Part shown: positions 40,721 through 48,764 of the stretch, one piece after another | How positions within the stretch are numbered: position 1 is the stretch's first letter | Layout: the number at the start of each line of letters is the position of its first letter | Origin: CAYGDP01 sp964348665 | GTDB lineage: Bacteria > Verrucomicrobiota > Verrucomicrobiia > Palsa-1439 > CAYGDP01 | DNA length: 48,764 nt | Assembly: GCA_964348665.1 (NCBI GenBank) | Contig: CAYGDP010000026.1 | Coordinates: forward strand, 1 to 48,764 | Direction of reading: 5' to 3' | Made by a program: the position numbers and the translations under genes | The notes under the pieces: model-generated | What the model was told of the DNA's origin: nothing | Database searches by the model: none | The model's input: the letters and a program-made list of their open reading frames with translations, nothing else

Positions 40721-43711
40721 TTAGTTGTCGTTCACTTTCACCCATTCCCGAGCACGGGCGCGGAACGCCGCGCGTCCGCTCTGGCCCGGCGAAGATGTAA
40801 ACGAGACAGTCTCAATGGTTCCCATCTGACGACGCTGTGCGATCCAGCGAGTCAGTGCAATCTCGCCCAACAATGCGAAGAGCGCCGCAATCGCCAAATA
40901 TTTCCAAAGTTCCTGACCCGGCACACCGCCTCGGATCAACCCCGCCATGAGTTCCTGGTTGGATTCGGCCCGAACCAAGTGGACGTGGCGACTCACGTTA
41001 TCCCAGTCGGCCTGCGAGAGAAGCGCGAGATGACCCTCGACAGCGCCCGCGCTCACCGCCACCGGCAGTGTTTTGTCGCGGTCCAGAAGCCGCTGGAAAG
41101 GTCCATGCAAAAAATCGGGCAACAAAAGCCGGTAAATGCCGGGATCCACCACGCCTTGAACTTGAGCGATCAACGTCTCGCCTTGCACGCTAAGTTTGGC
41201 GACACTCTTGGCGCCTTCCGGACCGAGCCACTGCGCCGTTTCTTCCGCCGAAAACTGCCGTGGCAACGGACGCTGCGGCGAGAGCTGATCGCTGGGCACA
41301 ACCTCGCGCGGCTGGCTGGCGCTCGCCCAGAAGAAAGTGATGGACGATCCTCGCTTGTGGTCGGAATATTCCAGCCGCAGATCATAGGATTGATCCGCCT
41401 CCAGCTTGATCCGCCCGCTTTTTTCGCCGCGACGGGAGGAGATCACCGGTTTATCATCAATCCACAACTTAGCGCCGCTGTCGCTCCGGAGATAAAACGT
41501 GTATTCCTCACTGAACCGGGGGTTGATCGAGCCTGTCCATCGGACGGAAAATTTTTCGGATGGAACTCTTGGATCAGGCGGTTCGTTCCAGCTAAATTTA
41601 ATGGACGGGTCCACACGCGAGAAAATAAAGCGATCGAACGAATCGCCTCCATAATAATCTCCCACGAGACCGTTCGTCGTGGAGGTTGTCAGCTCATCGG
41701 TCCGGAGTGTAACACGCAAGGAGTTGCTGGGCGGCAAATTCAGATCGCTGCCGGAAACCGTTCCGACCAGATAGTACACGATCTCATGCACCCAGGGGAC
41801 GAAACAGCGGAGAATGGGGAGATTGCTGCCGAGCGGTTCAAATGCCACCGCAGTAGTGAGCACCTGGCCTTTGCCCAAGCGCCGCTCGACCACCAGTGGA
41901 TCGCCCGTATTGAGCAGCCCTCCCGCGCGCGACGAATCGTCGGCGGCATCAAGCTGGAGTTTCCAGTATGCGGTCACTTCCAGGCGATCAATGTCCGATT
42001 GATTGATGTCCGCCACCGCTTGCATCGCGCGATGGGTAAACGTGGTGAGAACAGGCTTGGCCGGGGCCGCGCCGTCTCCGAGGGATTTTCGTTCCGCGAC
42101 TGTCGCGCCCGCGAACGGCCGCCCGTTCTCCGTCTTCCAATTGTTGTAAAACTCCGGCGCCGCGCGATCGCCGAGTCCGATCAGCAATCCCCCACCGTCG
42201 GCGACGAATTTCTGCAACCGTTGCGCCACGCCAGCAGGCAGTTGGGGCACGTTGGCCAACACAATCACTTCATACTCGCTCAAGTCAGTCTCGGTGGCGG
42301 CGTCGGTCGCGCTGACAATCTTCGTTTGGATGAATTTATCCGCGGTGACCGGCTTTCCATCCTCTTCTTCCGATGGATTGAGTGCGATGTCGAGGAATGC
42401 CGAGGCGCGCTCCAGGGGCCGTCCCACTGGATTTCCATCCACAATGAGCACCTTGAGCGATTCCATTGTGCGCAAGATGCGAACGGCCGTATTGTCTGCC
42501 GCCATTTCATCCGGCTGCGCCAGTTTCGCTACGACGGTATGCAGACCGCCCCCGGCCAATTTGGGATCGCGTTTGAACCGATGACGAAACTCGACGGTCT
42601 CCGCCGCTCCCGCGGCAAGCTGGCCAACCAGACCCGGCGTGGTCAACTCTTTCCCGTCCACCTCCAACTGGATGGAGGAAGGACTGATTGCTTCGTGGCC
42701 GGTATTCTCCACCCGCACACGAATGCCCACCGAACGATCGGTCCCGATGACATCGCGCGAGAAACTGATGTCGGCCAGAGCCGCGTTGCGCAAATCTTTT
42801 TTGGCGGGCAACAGACGACAGAAAAAAGTCACTGGTGGCGGTTTATCATCCTTCGCATCTTGCGTACCCGGCACAAGGTCGCGCAACAAACCGCGTACGA
42901 ACTGCCAGCGAGCGGTGTTATTCACGTCCCAGCCAACCGCTTGGCCATCCGTAAGTAATACGATTCGTTTCTGTGGATTCTGCCCCTCGGCCAGCGTCAG
43001 GGCCGCCGCTTGCAGGGAATCCACCACCGCCATCGAGCCGGGACCCGGTCGAAGTTCCTGGAGAATGGCTTTCAGCTTTTTCCGATCCGACAGCGGCGTG
43101 GGGGTCAGGATGGTTGGGCCGTCGCCTCCCAGAATGATGCTGGCCGCATCGCCAAGCCCAAGTGTCTCGACAATAACCATCGCCTCCCCCACGGCTCGGT
43201 CAAAATTGCTCTTACCATCCACGCTCAAGCTCATGGATTGCGAACCGTCAATGACAATGGCCACGTCTTGATCGCCGCCGCCGCCCCAACGACGCAATTG
43301 TAACGAGTGTTCCGCGACGATCGCAACCAGAGCCAGCAACAACAGTCCGCTCCCCGTCCCCAATAAAACCCAGCGCCAGTTCCGATGTTGCCAGACTGCC
43401 GCCGCCGCGCCCAAGGCCGACACACCCAACAACACCGCCGGTAGCACCACCGCCCATTGCACGCCGGCTCCGGCTGGAATCAACGGCCGCGCCATCGCCA
43501 ACACCAACAACGCCAGCAGCAAACAGCGAAGCAGCAGGAGCAGGATTTCTTCGATCAGGATTCGCCGCTTGCGACTGACCACCGAGTCGAGCAGGAATTG
43601 CATGGCGCCCCACTCGATCACCTCGGCTTTGCGACGATTGAGCAGGTGGATGATGATTGGGATGGCGATGGTCACCAGCCCGATCAACATGGTCCACTTT
43701 AGAAAGCTCAT
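40721..43711 (-). CDS. BatA-like vWA membrane protein with inserted PA14 domain
   Basis: The 996-residue protein begins with the aerotolerance-regulator (BatA) N-terminal module: MSFLKWTMLIGLVTIAIPII then HLLNRRKAEVIEWGAMQFL, with membrane helices at about 5-22, 55-73, 88-105 and 115-135. A vWA domain follows with MIDAS motif VAIVIDGSQSM (Asp155, Ser157, Ser159). A beta domain and a glutamine-amidotransferase-like segment (SLKVLIVDGNPVGR, YEVIVLANVPQLPAG) come next. Residues about 680-805 are a PA14 domain: GLVGDYYGGDSFD, SVRWTGSINPRFSEEYTFYL, SDSGAKLWIDDKPVI. PA14 domains bind carbohydrate or cell wall. A C-terminal membrane helix lies at about 945-965. It is third in the MoxR operon. Confidence 0.9.
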   Translation of the reverse strand: MSFLKWTMLIGLVTIAIPIIIHLLNRRKAEVIEWGAMQFLLDSVVSRKRRILIEEILLLLLRCLLLALLVLAMARPLIPAGAGVQWAVVLPAVLLGVSALGAAAAVWQHRNWRWVLLGTGSGLLLLALVAIVAEHSLQLRRWGGGGDQDVAIVIDGSQSMSLSVDGKSNFDRAVGEAMVIVETLGLGDAASIILGGDGPTILTPTPLSDRKKLKAILQELRPGPGSMAVVDSLQAAALTLAEGQNPQKRIVLLTDGQAVGWDVNNTARWQFVRGLLRDLVPGTQDAKDDKPPPVTFFCRLLPAKKDLRNAALADISFSRDVIGTDRSVGIRVRVENTGHEAISPSSIQLEVDGKELTTPGLVGQLAAGAAETVEFRHRFKRDPKLAGGGLHTVVAKLAQPDEMAADNTAVRILRTMESLKVLIVDGNPVGRPLERASAFLDIALNPSEEEDGKPVTADKFIQTKIVSATDAATETDLSEYEVIVLANVPQLPAGVAQRLQKFVADGGGLLIGLGDRAAPEFYNNWKTENGRPFAGATVAERKSLGDGAAPAKPVLTTFTHRAMQAVADINQSDIDRLEVTAYWKLQLDAADDSSRAGGLLNTGDPLVVERRLGKGQVLTTAVAFEPLGSNLPILRCFVPWVHEIVYYLVGTVSGSDLNLPPSNSLRVTLRTDELTTSTTNGLVGDYYGGDSFDRFIFSRVDPSIKFSWNEPPDPRVPSEKFSVRWTGSINPRFSEEYTFYLRSDSGAKLWIDDKPVISSRRGEKSGRIKLEADQSYDLRLEYSDHKRGSSITFFWASASQPREVVPSDQLSPQRPLPRQFSAEETAQWLGPEGAKSVAKLSVQGETLIAQVQGVVDPGIYRLLLPDFLHGPFQRLLDRDKTLPVAVSAGAVEGHLALLSQADWDNVSRHVHLVRAESNQELMAGLIRGGVPGQELWKYLAIAALFALLGEIALTRWIAQRRQMGTIETVSFTSSPGQSGRAAFRARAREWVKVNDN

Positions 43712-43745
43712 TATATTATATATTGGGTGTAGCGTGTAAGGTTCG

Positions 43746-44693
43746 TTATTTGATGCGGCTCAATCGTTCCCCCAGATAATTGGCCAGGGTCAAATCGTAC
43801 GGGTCTTTCGTGCACATCGGCACATAATCAATCGTCATCTCGCCGCAGCCCTTTTCGATCTGGGCGACGTGCGCGCGAAATCGATCCAGGTACTCGGCCC
43901 GGATCGAGCGCGGATCCAACTGCAGTTCGTTGCTGGCGTTCTCCAAGTCCTTGAACCGCGTCCATTTGCTATACGGAAACGTCAGCTCCTCCTCCGCCGT
44001 CACGTGAAACAGAATGACCTCGTGCTTGCGGTAGCGAAAATGATGTAGCGCTTTCAGGATCTCGTCGGCTTTGTCGAACAAATCGCTCAAGATGATTACC
44101 AATCCGCGACGGCGGATGCGGTCGGCGATGTCGTGGAAAATCGGCGCCAGACGTGATTCGTTGCCCGTCGAAGTGTTGTGCAATTCCTGCAAGAGCGCGC
44201 GAAGATGGCTGCCGCGACTGCGGGCGGGCAAATACCGGCGCATTGCGGTATCAAAAGTCGCAATACCCACCGCGTCCTGCTGACGGATCAATAAATAACT
44301 AAGCGCGGCGGCCAAGTGCTGGGCGTATTCAAATTTTGAGGCCGGCTTGCCTCCGTTTTCAGGCAACGGCGCGGCCTGTTTCCCCGCGTACGCCATCGAG
44401 CCGGACGCGTCCACGAGCAACGTCGCGCGCAGATTGGTTTCCTCAATGAATTGCTTGATGTAATAACGGTCGCTCTTGCCGTACACGCGCCAATCCAAGT
44501 CGCGGATGTCGTCGCCGGGAACATATTGGCGATGTTCGGCGAACTCGACCGAGAACCCTTTGTAGGGACTGGTGTGACGACCGGTGACAAAACCTTCCAT
44601 CGCCCCGCGCGTGGTCAGTTCCAGCCGCGACAGGCTGGCCGTCGTCGCCCGCGGGAGCAGCCGCATGTAATCGGGCTGACCAGTTTCAGTCAT
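43746..44693 (-). CDS. DUF58 (vWA-like) protein
   Basis: The 315-residue cytoplasmic protein carries the DUF58 signature: EFAEHRQYVPGDDIRDLDW and VYGKSDRYYIKQFIEETN, then a vWA-like fold with LLVDASGSM (residues 92-100) and LVIILSDLFDKADEILKAL. DUF58 proteins are the usual partners of MoxR ATPases and are thought to deliver or hold their targets. The ribosome site AAGGG lies before the ATG. It sits 51 bp after the MoxR gene and 34 bp before the BatA-like gene. Confidence 0.93.
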   Translation of the reverse strand: MTETGQPDYMRLLPRATTASLSRLELTTRGAMEGFVTGRHTSPYKGFSVEFAEHRQYVPGDDIRDLDWRVYGKSDRYYIKQFIEETNLRATLLVDASGSMAYAGKQAAPLPENGGKPASKFEYAQHLAAALSYLLIRQQDAVGIATFDTAMRRYLPARSRGSHLRALLQELHNTSTGNESRLAPIFHDIADRIRRRGLVIILSDLFDKADEILKALHHFRYRKHEVILFHVTAEEELTFPYSKWTRFKDLENASNELQLDPRSIRAEYLDRFRAHVAQIEKGCGEMTIDYVPMCTKDPYDLTLANYLGERLSRIK

Positions 44694-44744
44694 GTTGCCC
44701 TTCGGTGTACCGTTGAGTGGATGGTCGAATGGTTGAGCCGACGG

Positions 44745-46103
44745 TTAGAGAGCCGATTCTTCGACTGGTTTCATCTTGTCCAGAAGCTTGCGCACCACAT
44801 CATCGCTGGTGATCCCCGCCGCTTCCGCGTTGAACGTGGTGATGACGCGGTGACGCAGCACGGGCAACGCCACGGCGCGCACGTCCTCGGTCGTGGCATG
44901 GAAACGTCCCTTGAGAATCGCGCGGGCTTTGGCGGCGGTCATCAGACTGATTCCCGCGCGAGGTCCGGCCCCCCACGATACCAATTCCTTCACAAAATCG
45001 GGTGCCTCGACTTCTTTAGGGCGCGTGGCGCGAGCCAGGTCGCGGGCGTAATTGACCACGTGATCGGCCGCCGGCACGTGACGCACCACTTGTTGCAATC
45101 GCAGAATGTCTTCCCCCGTCAACGCAACCTCCAAGTCAACCTTGTAGGTGCCAGTCACTTGTTTGATGATCGCGCTCTCTTGCTCGGCGGTCGGGTACTT
45201 GACCAGAATATTGAAAAAGAACCGGTCCAACTGCGCCTCGGGCAACGGATAGGTACCTTCCTGCTCGATGGGGTTTTGCGTGGCCAACACGAAGAACGGC
45301 TCCGGAAGATGATAGGTTTTATCGCCTATCGTTGCGCGGTGTTCCTGCATCGCCTCCAGCAAAGCCGCCTGGGTCTTGGGCGGCGTACGGTTGATTTCAT
45401 CTGCCAACACCATGTTAGCGAAGATCGGTCCGCGGATGAACCGAAACACGCGTCCGCCCGTCGTCCGATCCTCCTCGAGGACGTCTGTTCCCGTGATGTC
45501 GGACGGCATCAAATCAGGCGTGAACTGGATGCGTTTGAAACTTAAATCCAGCGCCTTGCTCAGCGTGCTCACCAGCAGCGTTTTGGCCACGCCGGGCACG
45601 CCGATCAGAAGACAGTGACCTCGACAAAAAATGGAGATCAACACCTGTTCCACCACTTCTTCCTGGCCGACGATGACGCGCGAGATCTGGTCGGTCATCC
45701 GTTTGTAGGCGGCATTCAGCTCTTTGACCACTTGGATATCGTCCAAACCAGCCGTCAGGCCGCTCGTCTTGTGGACCGGGGCTGCGGCCTTTACTTCGGC
45801 GACGGGAGCGGCTTTGCCGTCCACTTGAAACACGAGGGTCGTATGGCCGATGGTAATAACATCACCATTGTTGAGACGACTGGCGGTGATTGTCTGCTCG
45901 TTGACTTTGGTGCCATTCGCGGTGGTCAAATCTGAAATCCACCAGTGGCCGTTTTCCATATAAAGCTCGGCATGTTGGCCGGCCGCGAGGGGATCATCGA
46001 GTTTGAGGTTGCAAGAATCGTTGCGACCGATCACCAAGCCATCCGCGGGCACCTCCACCTTGCGCCCCAACTTATCGCCATCCTTAAACGTAAGCTTCGT
46101 CAT
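44745..46103 (-). CDS. FHA-domain MoxR-family AAA+ ATPase
   Basis: I start this at ATG 46103 (MTKLTFKDGDKLGRKVEVPA), which has AAAGGA at good spacing and gives 452 residues; the longer frame to 46181 is rejected. Residues 1-95 are an FHA domain with GRN (26-28), His44 and NG (63-64); the phosphopeptide-binding Ser three residues before the His is Ala41. Residues about 125-445 are a MoxR AAA+ module: Walker A GVPGVAKT (168-175), Walker B NMVLADEINRTPPK, sensor FFVLATQNPIEQEGTYPLPE and an arginine-finger region LDRFFF. MoxR proteins act as chaperones that activate or insert metal or cofactor into vWA partners. It is the first gene of the six-gene operon running to 32063. Confidence 0.94.
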   Translation of the reverse strand: MTKLTFKDGDKLGRKVEVPADGLVIGRNDSCNLKLDDPLAAGQHAELYMENGHWWISDLTTANGTKVNEQTITASRLNNGDVITIGHTTLVFQVDGKAAPVAEVKAAAPVHKTSGLTAGLDDIQVVKELNAAYKRMTDQISRVIVGQEEVVEQVLISIFCRGHCLLIGVPGVAKTLLVSTLSKALDLSFKRIQFTPDLMPSDITGTDVLEEDRTTGGRVFRFIRGPIFANMVLADEINRTPPKTQAALLEAMQEHRATIGDKTYHLPEPFFVLATQNPIEQEGTYPLPEAQLDRFFFNILVKYPTAEQESAIIKQVTGTYKVDLEVALTGEDILRLQQVVRHVPAADHVVNYARDLARATRPKEVEAPDFVKELVSWGAGPRAGISLMTAAKARAILKGRFHATTEDVRAVALPVLRHRVITTFNAEAAGITSDDVVRKLLDKMKPVEESAL

Positions 46104-46454
46104 GACAAATCCTTTCAGGGTTACACATGCGCGCTCCGCCCGGAATGGGCAGATGATTGCACCGATTTTCAGACCACGCACGGGAAAGACCGTTCATTAT
46201 TTTGCCATCGTCCACGGCGAAAATTAACGATCCGATTGCCCAAAACGAGAGCGGACTGCGACTTGCTCCATTCTTGCCAACGAGATGAAAGGTGGAAACG
46301 GTTACGAGACGAAATCTGCCTAAGGCAAGCAAGTCCGCCAGAGGTGGCGAATGGAATCCTGATCCGTCCGGAGCCGCCGCGTCCGATTTTATCACGCGGG
46401 CAAGTATGTGCGACGTTGAAAATTTCTGCCACTGCAGCTAAGATGCCTTGAGTC
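46104..46454. other. Gene-free divergent region between the MoxR operon and tRNA-Leu
   Basis: No gene is supported in these 351 bp. The region must hold the promoter of the minus-strand MoxR operon and the promoter of the plus-strand tRNA-Leu, but I cannot place either with confidence. Confidence 0.6.
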
Positions 46455-46539
46455 GCCCGGGTGGCGAAATGGCATACGCGAGGGACTTAAAATCCCTTGA
46501 ACCGAAAGGTTCGTGTGGGTTCGAGTCCCACCCCGGGCA
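46455..46539 (+). tRNA. tRNA-Leu (anticodon TAA)
   Basis: An 85-nt class II tRNA: acceptor GCCCGGG/CCCGGGC, anticodon stem AGGGA/TCCCT with loop CTTAAAA (anticodon TAA), a long variable arm with stem GAACC-GAAA-GGTTC, and T arm GTGGG-TTCGAGT-CCCAC. The discriminator is A; CCA is not encoded. Confidence 0.95.
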
Positions 46540-46543
46540 GATT

Positions 46544-46612
46544 GAGAAGGGAGATAGGCAAAAAGTGAGAGGAGAAATGGTGAAGGAAGAAAAGGGAAGA
46601 GCGTAGAGAGAA
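46544..46612 (+). other. Purine-rich leader before the exporter gene
   Basis: Almost all bases on the plus strand are A or G over about 69 bp, between tRNA-Leu and the next start codon. No stem-loop or gene is visible. It holds several GGAG-like ribosome-site cores (e.g. GAGGAG at about 46569). Confidence 0.5.
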
Positions 46613-46621
46613 TTACAATCG

Positions 46622-48337
46622 ATGAATGATTTGGCGTTCTATAAACTGGTGCGCTGGAACGTGTATATCTGGAAAGCGAAGGTCCGATCGCTGGAGAATC
46701 AATCCACGCTGTTGCTTTCGGTGATCTGGCTGTTCATCCTCGCCTACTGGGTGTTCGGGTTTCAGCTTTTTTATGAGGGACTGCAATATGTAAAAAGCGT
46801 GCCGGTGATCGGGCCGGGCTTGCTCCAGCAATTGCTCTACCTCTTTTTTGCCTTCCTGCTGATGATGCTTTTTTTTAGCAACGTGATCATCGGGTACGCG
46901 ACGATTTTCCGCAATCAGGAAACCCAATGGCTCTTGAGCCTGCCGGTGTCGCACGCGGACATTTTGCGATGGAAGTGGCTGGAGACGATGCTGCTGGCGA
47001 GCTGGGCGTTTTTGTTTTTGTCGGGGCCGTTGCTGCTCGCCTATGGAATGGTGCAACAATCACCGCTGACGTTTTACGCCAAGGCTGTGCTCTTGTACGC
47101 GCCATTTTTGGTAATCCCTTCCGTGCTGGCCGCGGGAGTGACTTTATTGATCGCGCGATACATCCCGCCCCGCGCATTCAAGATCGCGCTCTTGGCGCTG
47201 GCGATTGGCTCGCTTGTCGTGCTGGTCTGGGTATTGAGCACCACGCCGCCGTTGCCGATTTCGGAGCCGCAACTGACGGCGCGGTTTGATGGAATCATGA
47301 GCAAGACGATGTTTGCGAGCAGCCGGTTATTGCCCAGCGATTGGTTGGTGGAAGCCCTGCTGGCCGATTTCACGCGGGATCAGCTGTTTTTTTATGGGGT
47401 GTTATTGAGCAATGCGTTGGTGTTGGGGCTGTGGATTTTTTCAGCCAAAGGAAGCCTCTTTTTCTCCGCATGGTCGCAAGTACAAGGTCGCGCGGGAGAC
47501 CGGTTGAAATCGCTTCAATCCGCCGCGCAGTGGACGCTGAAAGCATTCTCCACTCTGCTTCGATGCGTGCCGGGATTGCCGCCGCCGATGCGCGCGATTG
47601 TGTTGAAAGACGTGCGCACGTTTCTCCGGGACACCGTGCAATGGAGTCAGTTCGCGATCTTCTTCGGCATCCTCGGCATGTACGTCTTGAACCTGCGTCA
47701 TGTGACGGACGGAATGTCGATGCCCGGGTGGAGTTATCTGGTCAGCTTCCTGAATCTGGTCGCGTGCGCGATGACACTGGCGACATTGACAACTCGGTTT
47801 GTGTTTCCGCAGTTTTCGCTGGAAGGCAAGCGATTGTGGGTTGTCGGCCTGGCGCCGGTTGGTTTGCGGCGGGTGCTGCGCGAAAAATTCTGGCTCTCCA
47901 GCGTGGCGGGCGTGACCATCACGGTTTCGTTGATGCTCATCTCCAGTCTCATGCTGCGACTGGATGCCATGTTGGTGGTTTTATTTTGCGCGACGGTTGG
48001 GCTGATGGGCATCGGTCTTTCAGGGTTGGCAGTGGGTTTGGGGGCGTTGTATCCGAACTTCAAGGAGGACAATCCTTCCAAAATTGTTTCCGGGTTCGGC
48101 GGCACGTTTTGTCTCGTCTTGAGCATGACGTACGTGACTGGCTGTGTTGGCATCGAAGTTCTCGGGTTGCGATTGTACCTTCGTCGAATTGTCGAGCCGA
48201 CCATCACAAATATCGATCCGTGGGTTTTTGTGACGAGCGCGACACCGGCGTTTTTGGCTGTCGCGTTGCTGACGGTATTGGTGGCCTGGTTGCCGATGGA
48301 ACTCGCCGAGCGCCGGATTGATCATTTGGAAATTTGA
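46622..48337 (+). CDS. Putative ABC exporter membrane subunit
   Basis: The 571-residue protein has about 12 membrane helices in two sets. The sequence resembles the putative ABC-exporter/ABC-2-like permease family: an N-terminal amphipathic start (MNDLAFYKLVRWNVYIWKAK), a cytoplasmic loop FRNQETQWLLSLPVSHADIL between early helices, and a second-half loop VLKDVRTFLRDTVQWSQFAI then FPQFSLEGKRLWVVGLAPVG. The loop motif LEGKRLWxxxLAPV is typical of such permeases. The ATPase partner is not in the window and is probably encoded nearby, off either side. Substrate unknown. Two small genes follow at once. Confidence 0.82.
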   Translation: MNDLAFYKLVRWNVYIWKAKVRSLENQSTLLLSVIWLFILAYWVFGFQLFYEGLQYVKSVPVIGPGLLQQLLYLFFAFLLMMLFFSNVIIGYATIFRNQETQWLLSLPVSHADILRWKWLETMLLASWAFLFLSGPLLLAYGMVQQSPLTFYAKAVLLYAPFLVIPSVLAAGVTLLIARYIPPRAFKIALLALAIGSLVVLVWVLSTTPPLPISEPQLTARFDGIMSKTMFASSRLLPSDWLVEALLADFTRDQLFFYGVLLSNALVLGLWIFSAKGSLFFSAWSQVQGRAGDRLKSLQSAAQWTLKAFSTLLRCVPGLPPPMRAIVLKDVRTFLRDTVQWSQFAIFFGILGMYVLNLRHVTDGMSMPGWSYLVSFLNLVACAMTLATLTTRFVFPQFSLEGKRLWVVGLAPVGLRRVLREKFWLSSVAGVTITVSLMLISSLMLRLDAMLVVLFCATVGLMGIGLSGLAVGLGALYPNFKEDNPSKIVSGFGGTFCLVLSMTYVTGCVGIEVLGLRLYLRRIVEPTITNIDPWVFVTSATPAFLAVALLTVLVAWLPMELAERRIDHLEI

Positions 48338-48373
48338 CTCGACTGATTTCATCCTCTACAATCCGGAACGTAT

Positions 48374-48640
48374 ATGCCCGACAACAATTCCGATCGACCC
48401 GCGACTGCCGAACAGGTTCGAGCGCTCGAACGTCAGCTCGCCGAGACGCAAGCCCAACTGGGCGAACTCCGCGCGCAACTCGAACGGAAACGGGACGACA
48501 ATGAGACTTTAAAAACCCTCCGGTTTGCCGACTGGGTCAAGATTGGTTTCGCGCTCTCGTTGCCGGTGCTCATTTTGGGCGCGTTATTACTCTTGCTATT
48601 GTTTTTCTGGTCGCTTAGATACACACCTGTCGTACGATGA
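48374..48640 (+). CDS. Small coiled-coil plus single-span membrane protein
   Basis: The 88-residue protein has a charged coiled coil at about 12-45 (VRALERQLAETQAQLGELRA) and one C-terminal membrane helix (VKIGFALSLPVLILGALLLL). No known family is recognised. It lies 36 bp after the exporter gene and its stop overlaps the next start (ATGA), so it belongs to the same operon. Confidence 0.75.
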   Translation: MPDNNSDRPATAEQVRALERQLAETQAQLGELRAQLERKRDDNETLKTLRFADWVKIGFALSLPVLILGALLLLLLFFWSLRYTPVVR

Positions 48641-48764
48641 TCTGGCTACCACCCACCAAACGCCTCGCGCTCCGCCGATTGCGCGAAGCCAAACCGAAAA
48701 TCCGCGAGCTCGGCAACGAAATCCACCGCCTCCGCCGCACCCCCGCGTTGCCCAACCACAACAC
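48637..48764 (+). CDS. Start of an unknown gene, truncated by the window edge
   Basis: ATG 48637 overlaps the previous stop (ATGA), and the frame stays open to the edge for 42 codons: MIWLPPTKRLALRRLREAKP and then a basic helical stretch. Too short to assign. Confidence 0.6.
   Translation, partial: MIWLPPTKRLALRRLREAKPKIRELGNEIHRLRRTPALPNHN

Noticed and set aside
40610..42958. Plus-strand 782-residue frame
   Set aside because: It is antisense to the BatA-like gene, with shadow composition rich in His, Arg and Gln.

Overview
The window reads as a chromosomal segment of a free-living, moderately GC-rich Gram-negative bacterium of the PVC group, most likely Verrucomicrobiota (Planctomycetota or Lentisphaerota are the alternatives). 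The reasons are the family mix: a tandem arylsulfatase, a XylR-type AraC regulator next to a pseudopilin, Gfo/Idh/MocA and phytanoyl-dioxygenase-like enzymes, a bacterial SWIB protein, a long MoxR/DUF58/BatA/DUF4175/cyclase-like operon, and dispersed palindromic repeats. I see no insertion sequence, prophage or CRISPR array. This assignment is inference from gene content; no search was run.

Layout. Positions 1-8460 hold a partial secreted protein (minus strand), then plus-strand genes: Gfo/Idh/MocA oxidoreductase, PhyH-like dioxygenase, zinc-ribbon membrane protein, DUF4173 membrane protein, a secreted TIM-barrel glycosidase-like protein and a secreted thioredoxin-fold protein that has lost its CxxC. 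Positions 8519-8866 are a tmRNA gene (ssrA), followed by a DUF503 gene. A minus-strand block (9124-15414) carries a DUF2079 membrane protein, a SWIB protein with a clear terminator, a PlsC-type acyltransferase, a GYF-domain membrane protein, tRNA-Lys(CTT) and a DUF2314 protein.

Positions 15712-20765 hold a single-chain double sulfatase, a thioredoxin-like gene interrupted by an in-frame TGA with a SECIS-like hairpin just downstream (candidate selenoprotein, the most interesting single observation), and an L-threonine aldolase. Positions 20717-29219 form a carbohydrate-use locus: a XylR-like regulator, a divergent operator candidate made of two 12-bp direct repeats with a 21-bp period, a pseudopilin, an unknown membrane-anchored protein, a 1238-residue esterase/alpha-galactosidase-like fusion, a sodium:solute symporter and its coupled small membrane protein. 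A TlpA-like thioredoxin protein and a DnaJ-TPR protein follow, embedded in palindrome-rich intergenic DNA (30460-32018).

Positions 46103 down to 32063 are one compact minus-strand operon of six genes: FHA-MoxR ATPase, DUF58, a BatA-like vWA protein carrying a PA14 domain, a second vWA-like membrane protein with a glutamine-amidotransferase-like fold, a 1474-residue DUF4175-like protein with a very long Ala/Gln coiled coil, and a secreted squalene-cyclase-like repeat protein. Together they look like a MoxR-chaperoned cell-envelope machine of unknown substrate. The right end has tRNA-Leu(TAA), a putative ABC exporter membrane protein, a small coiled-coil membrane protein and the start of another gene.
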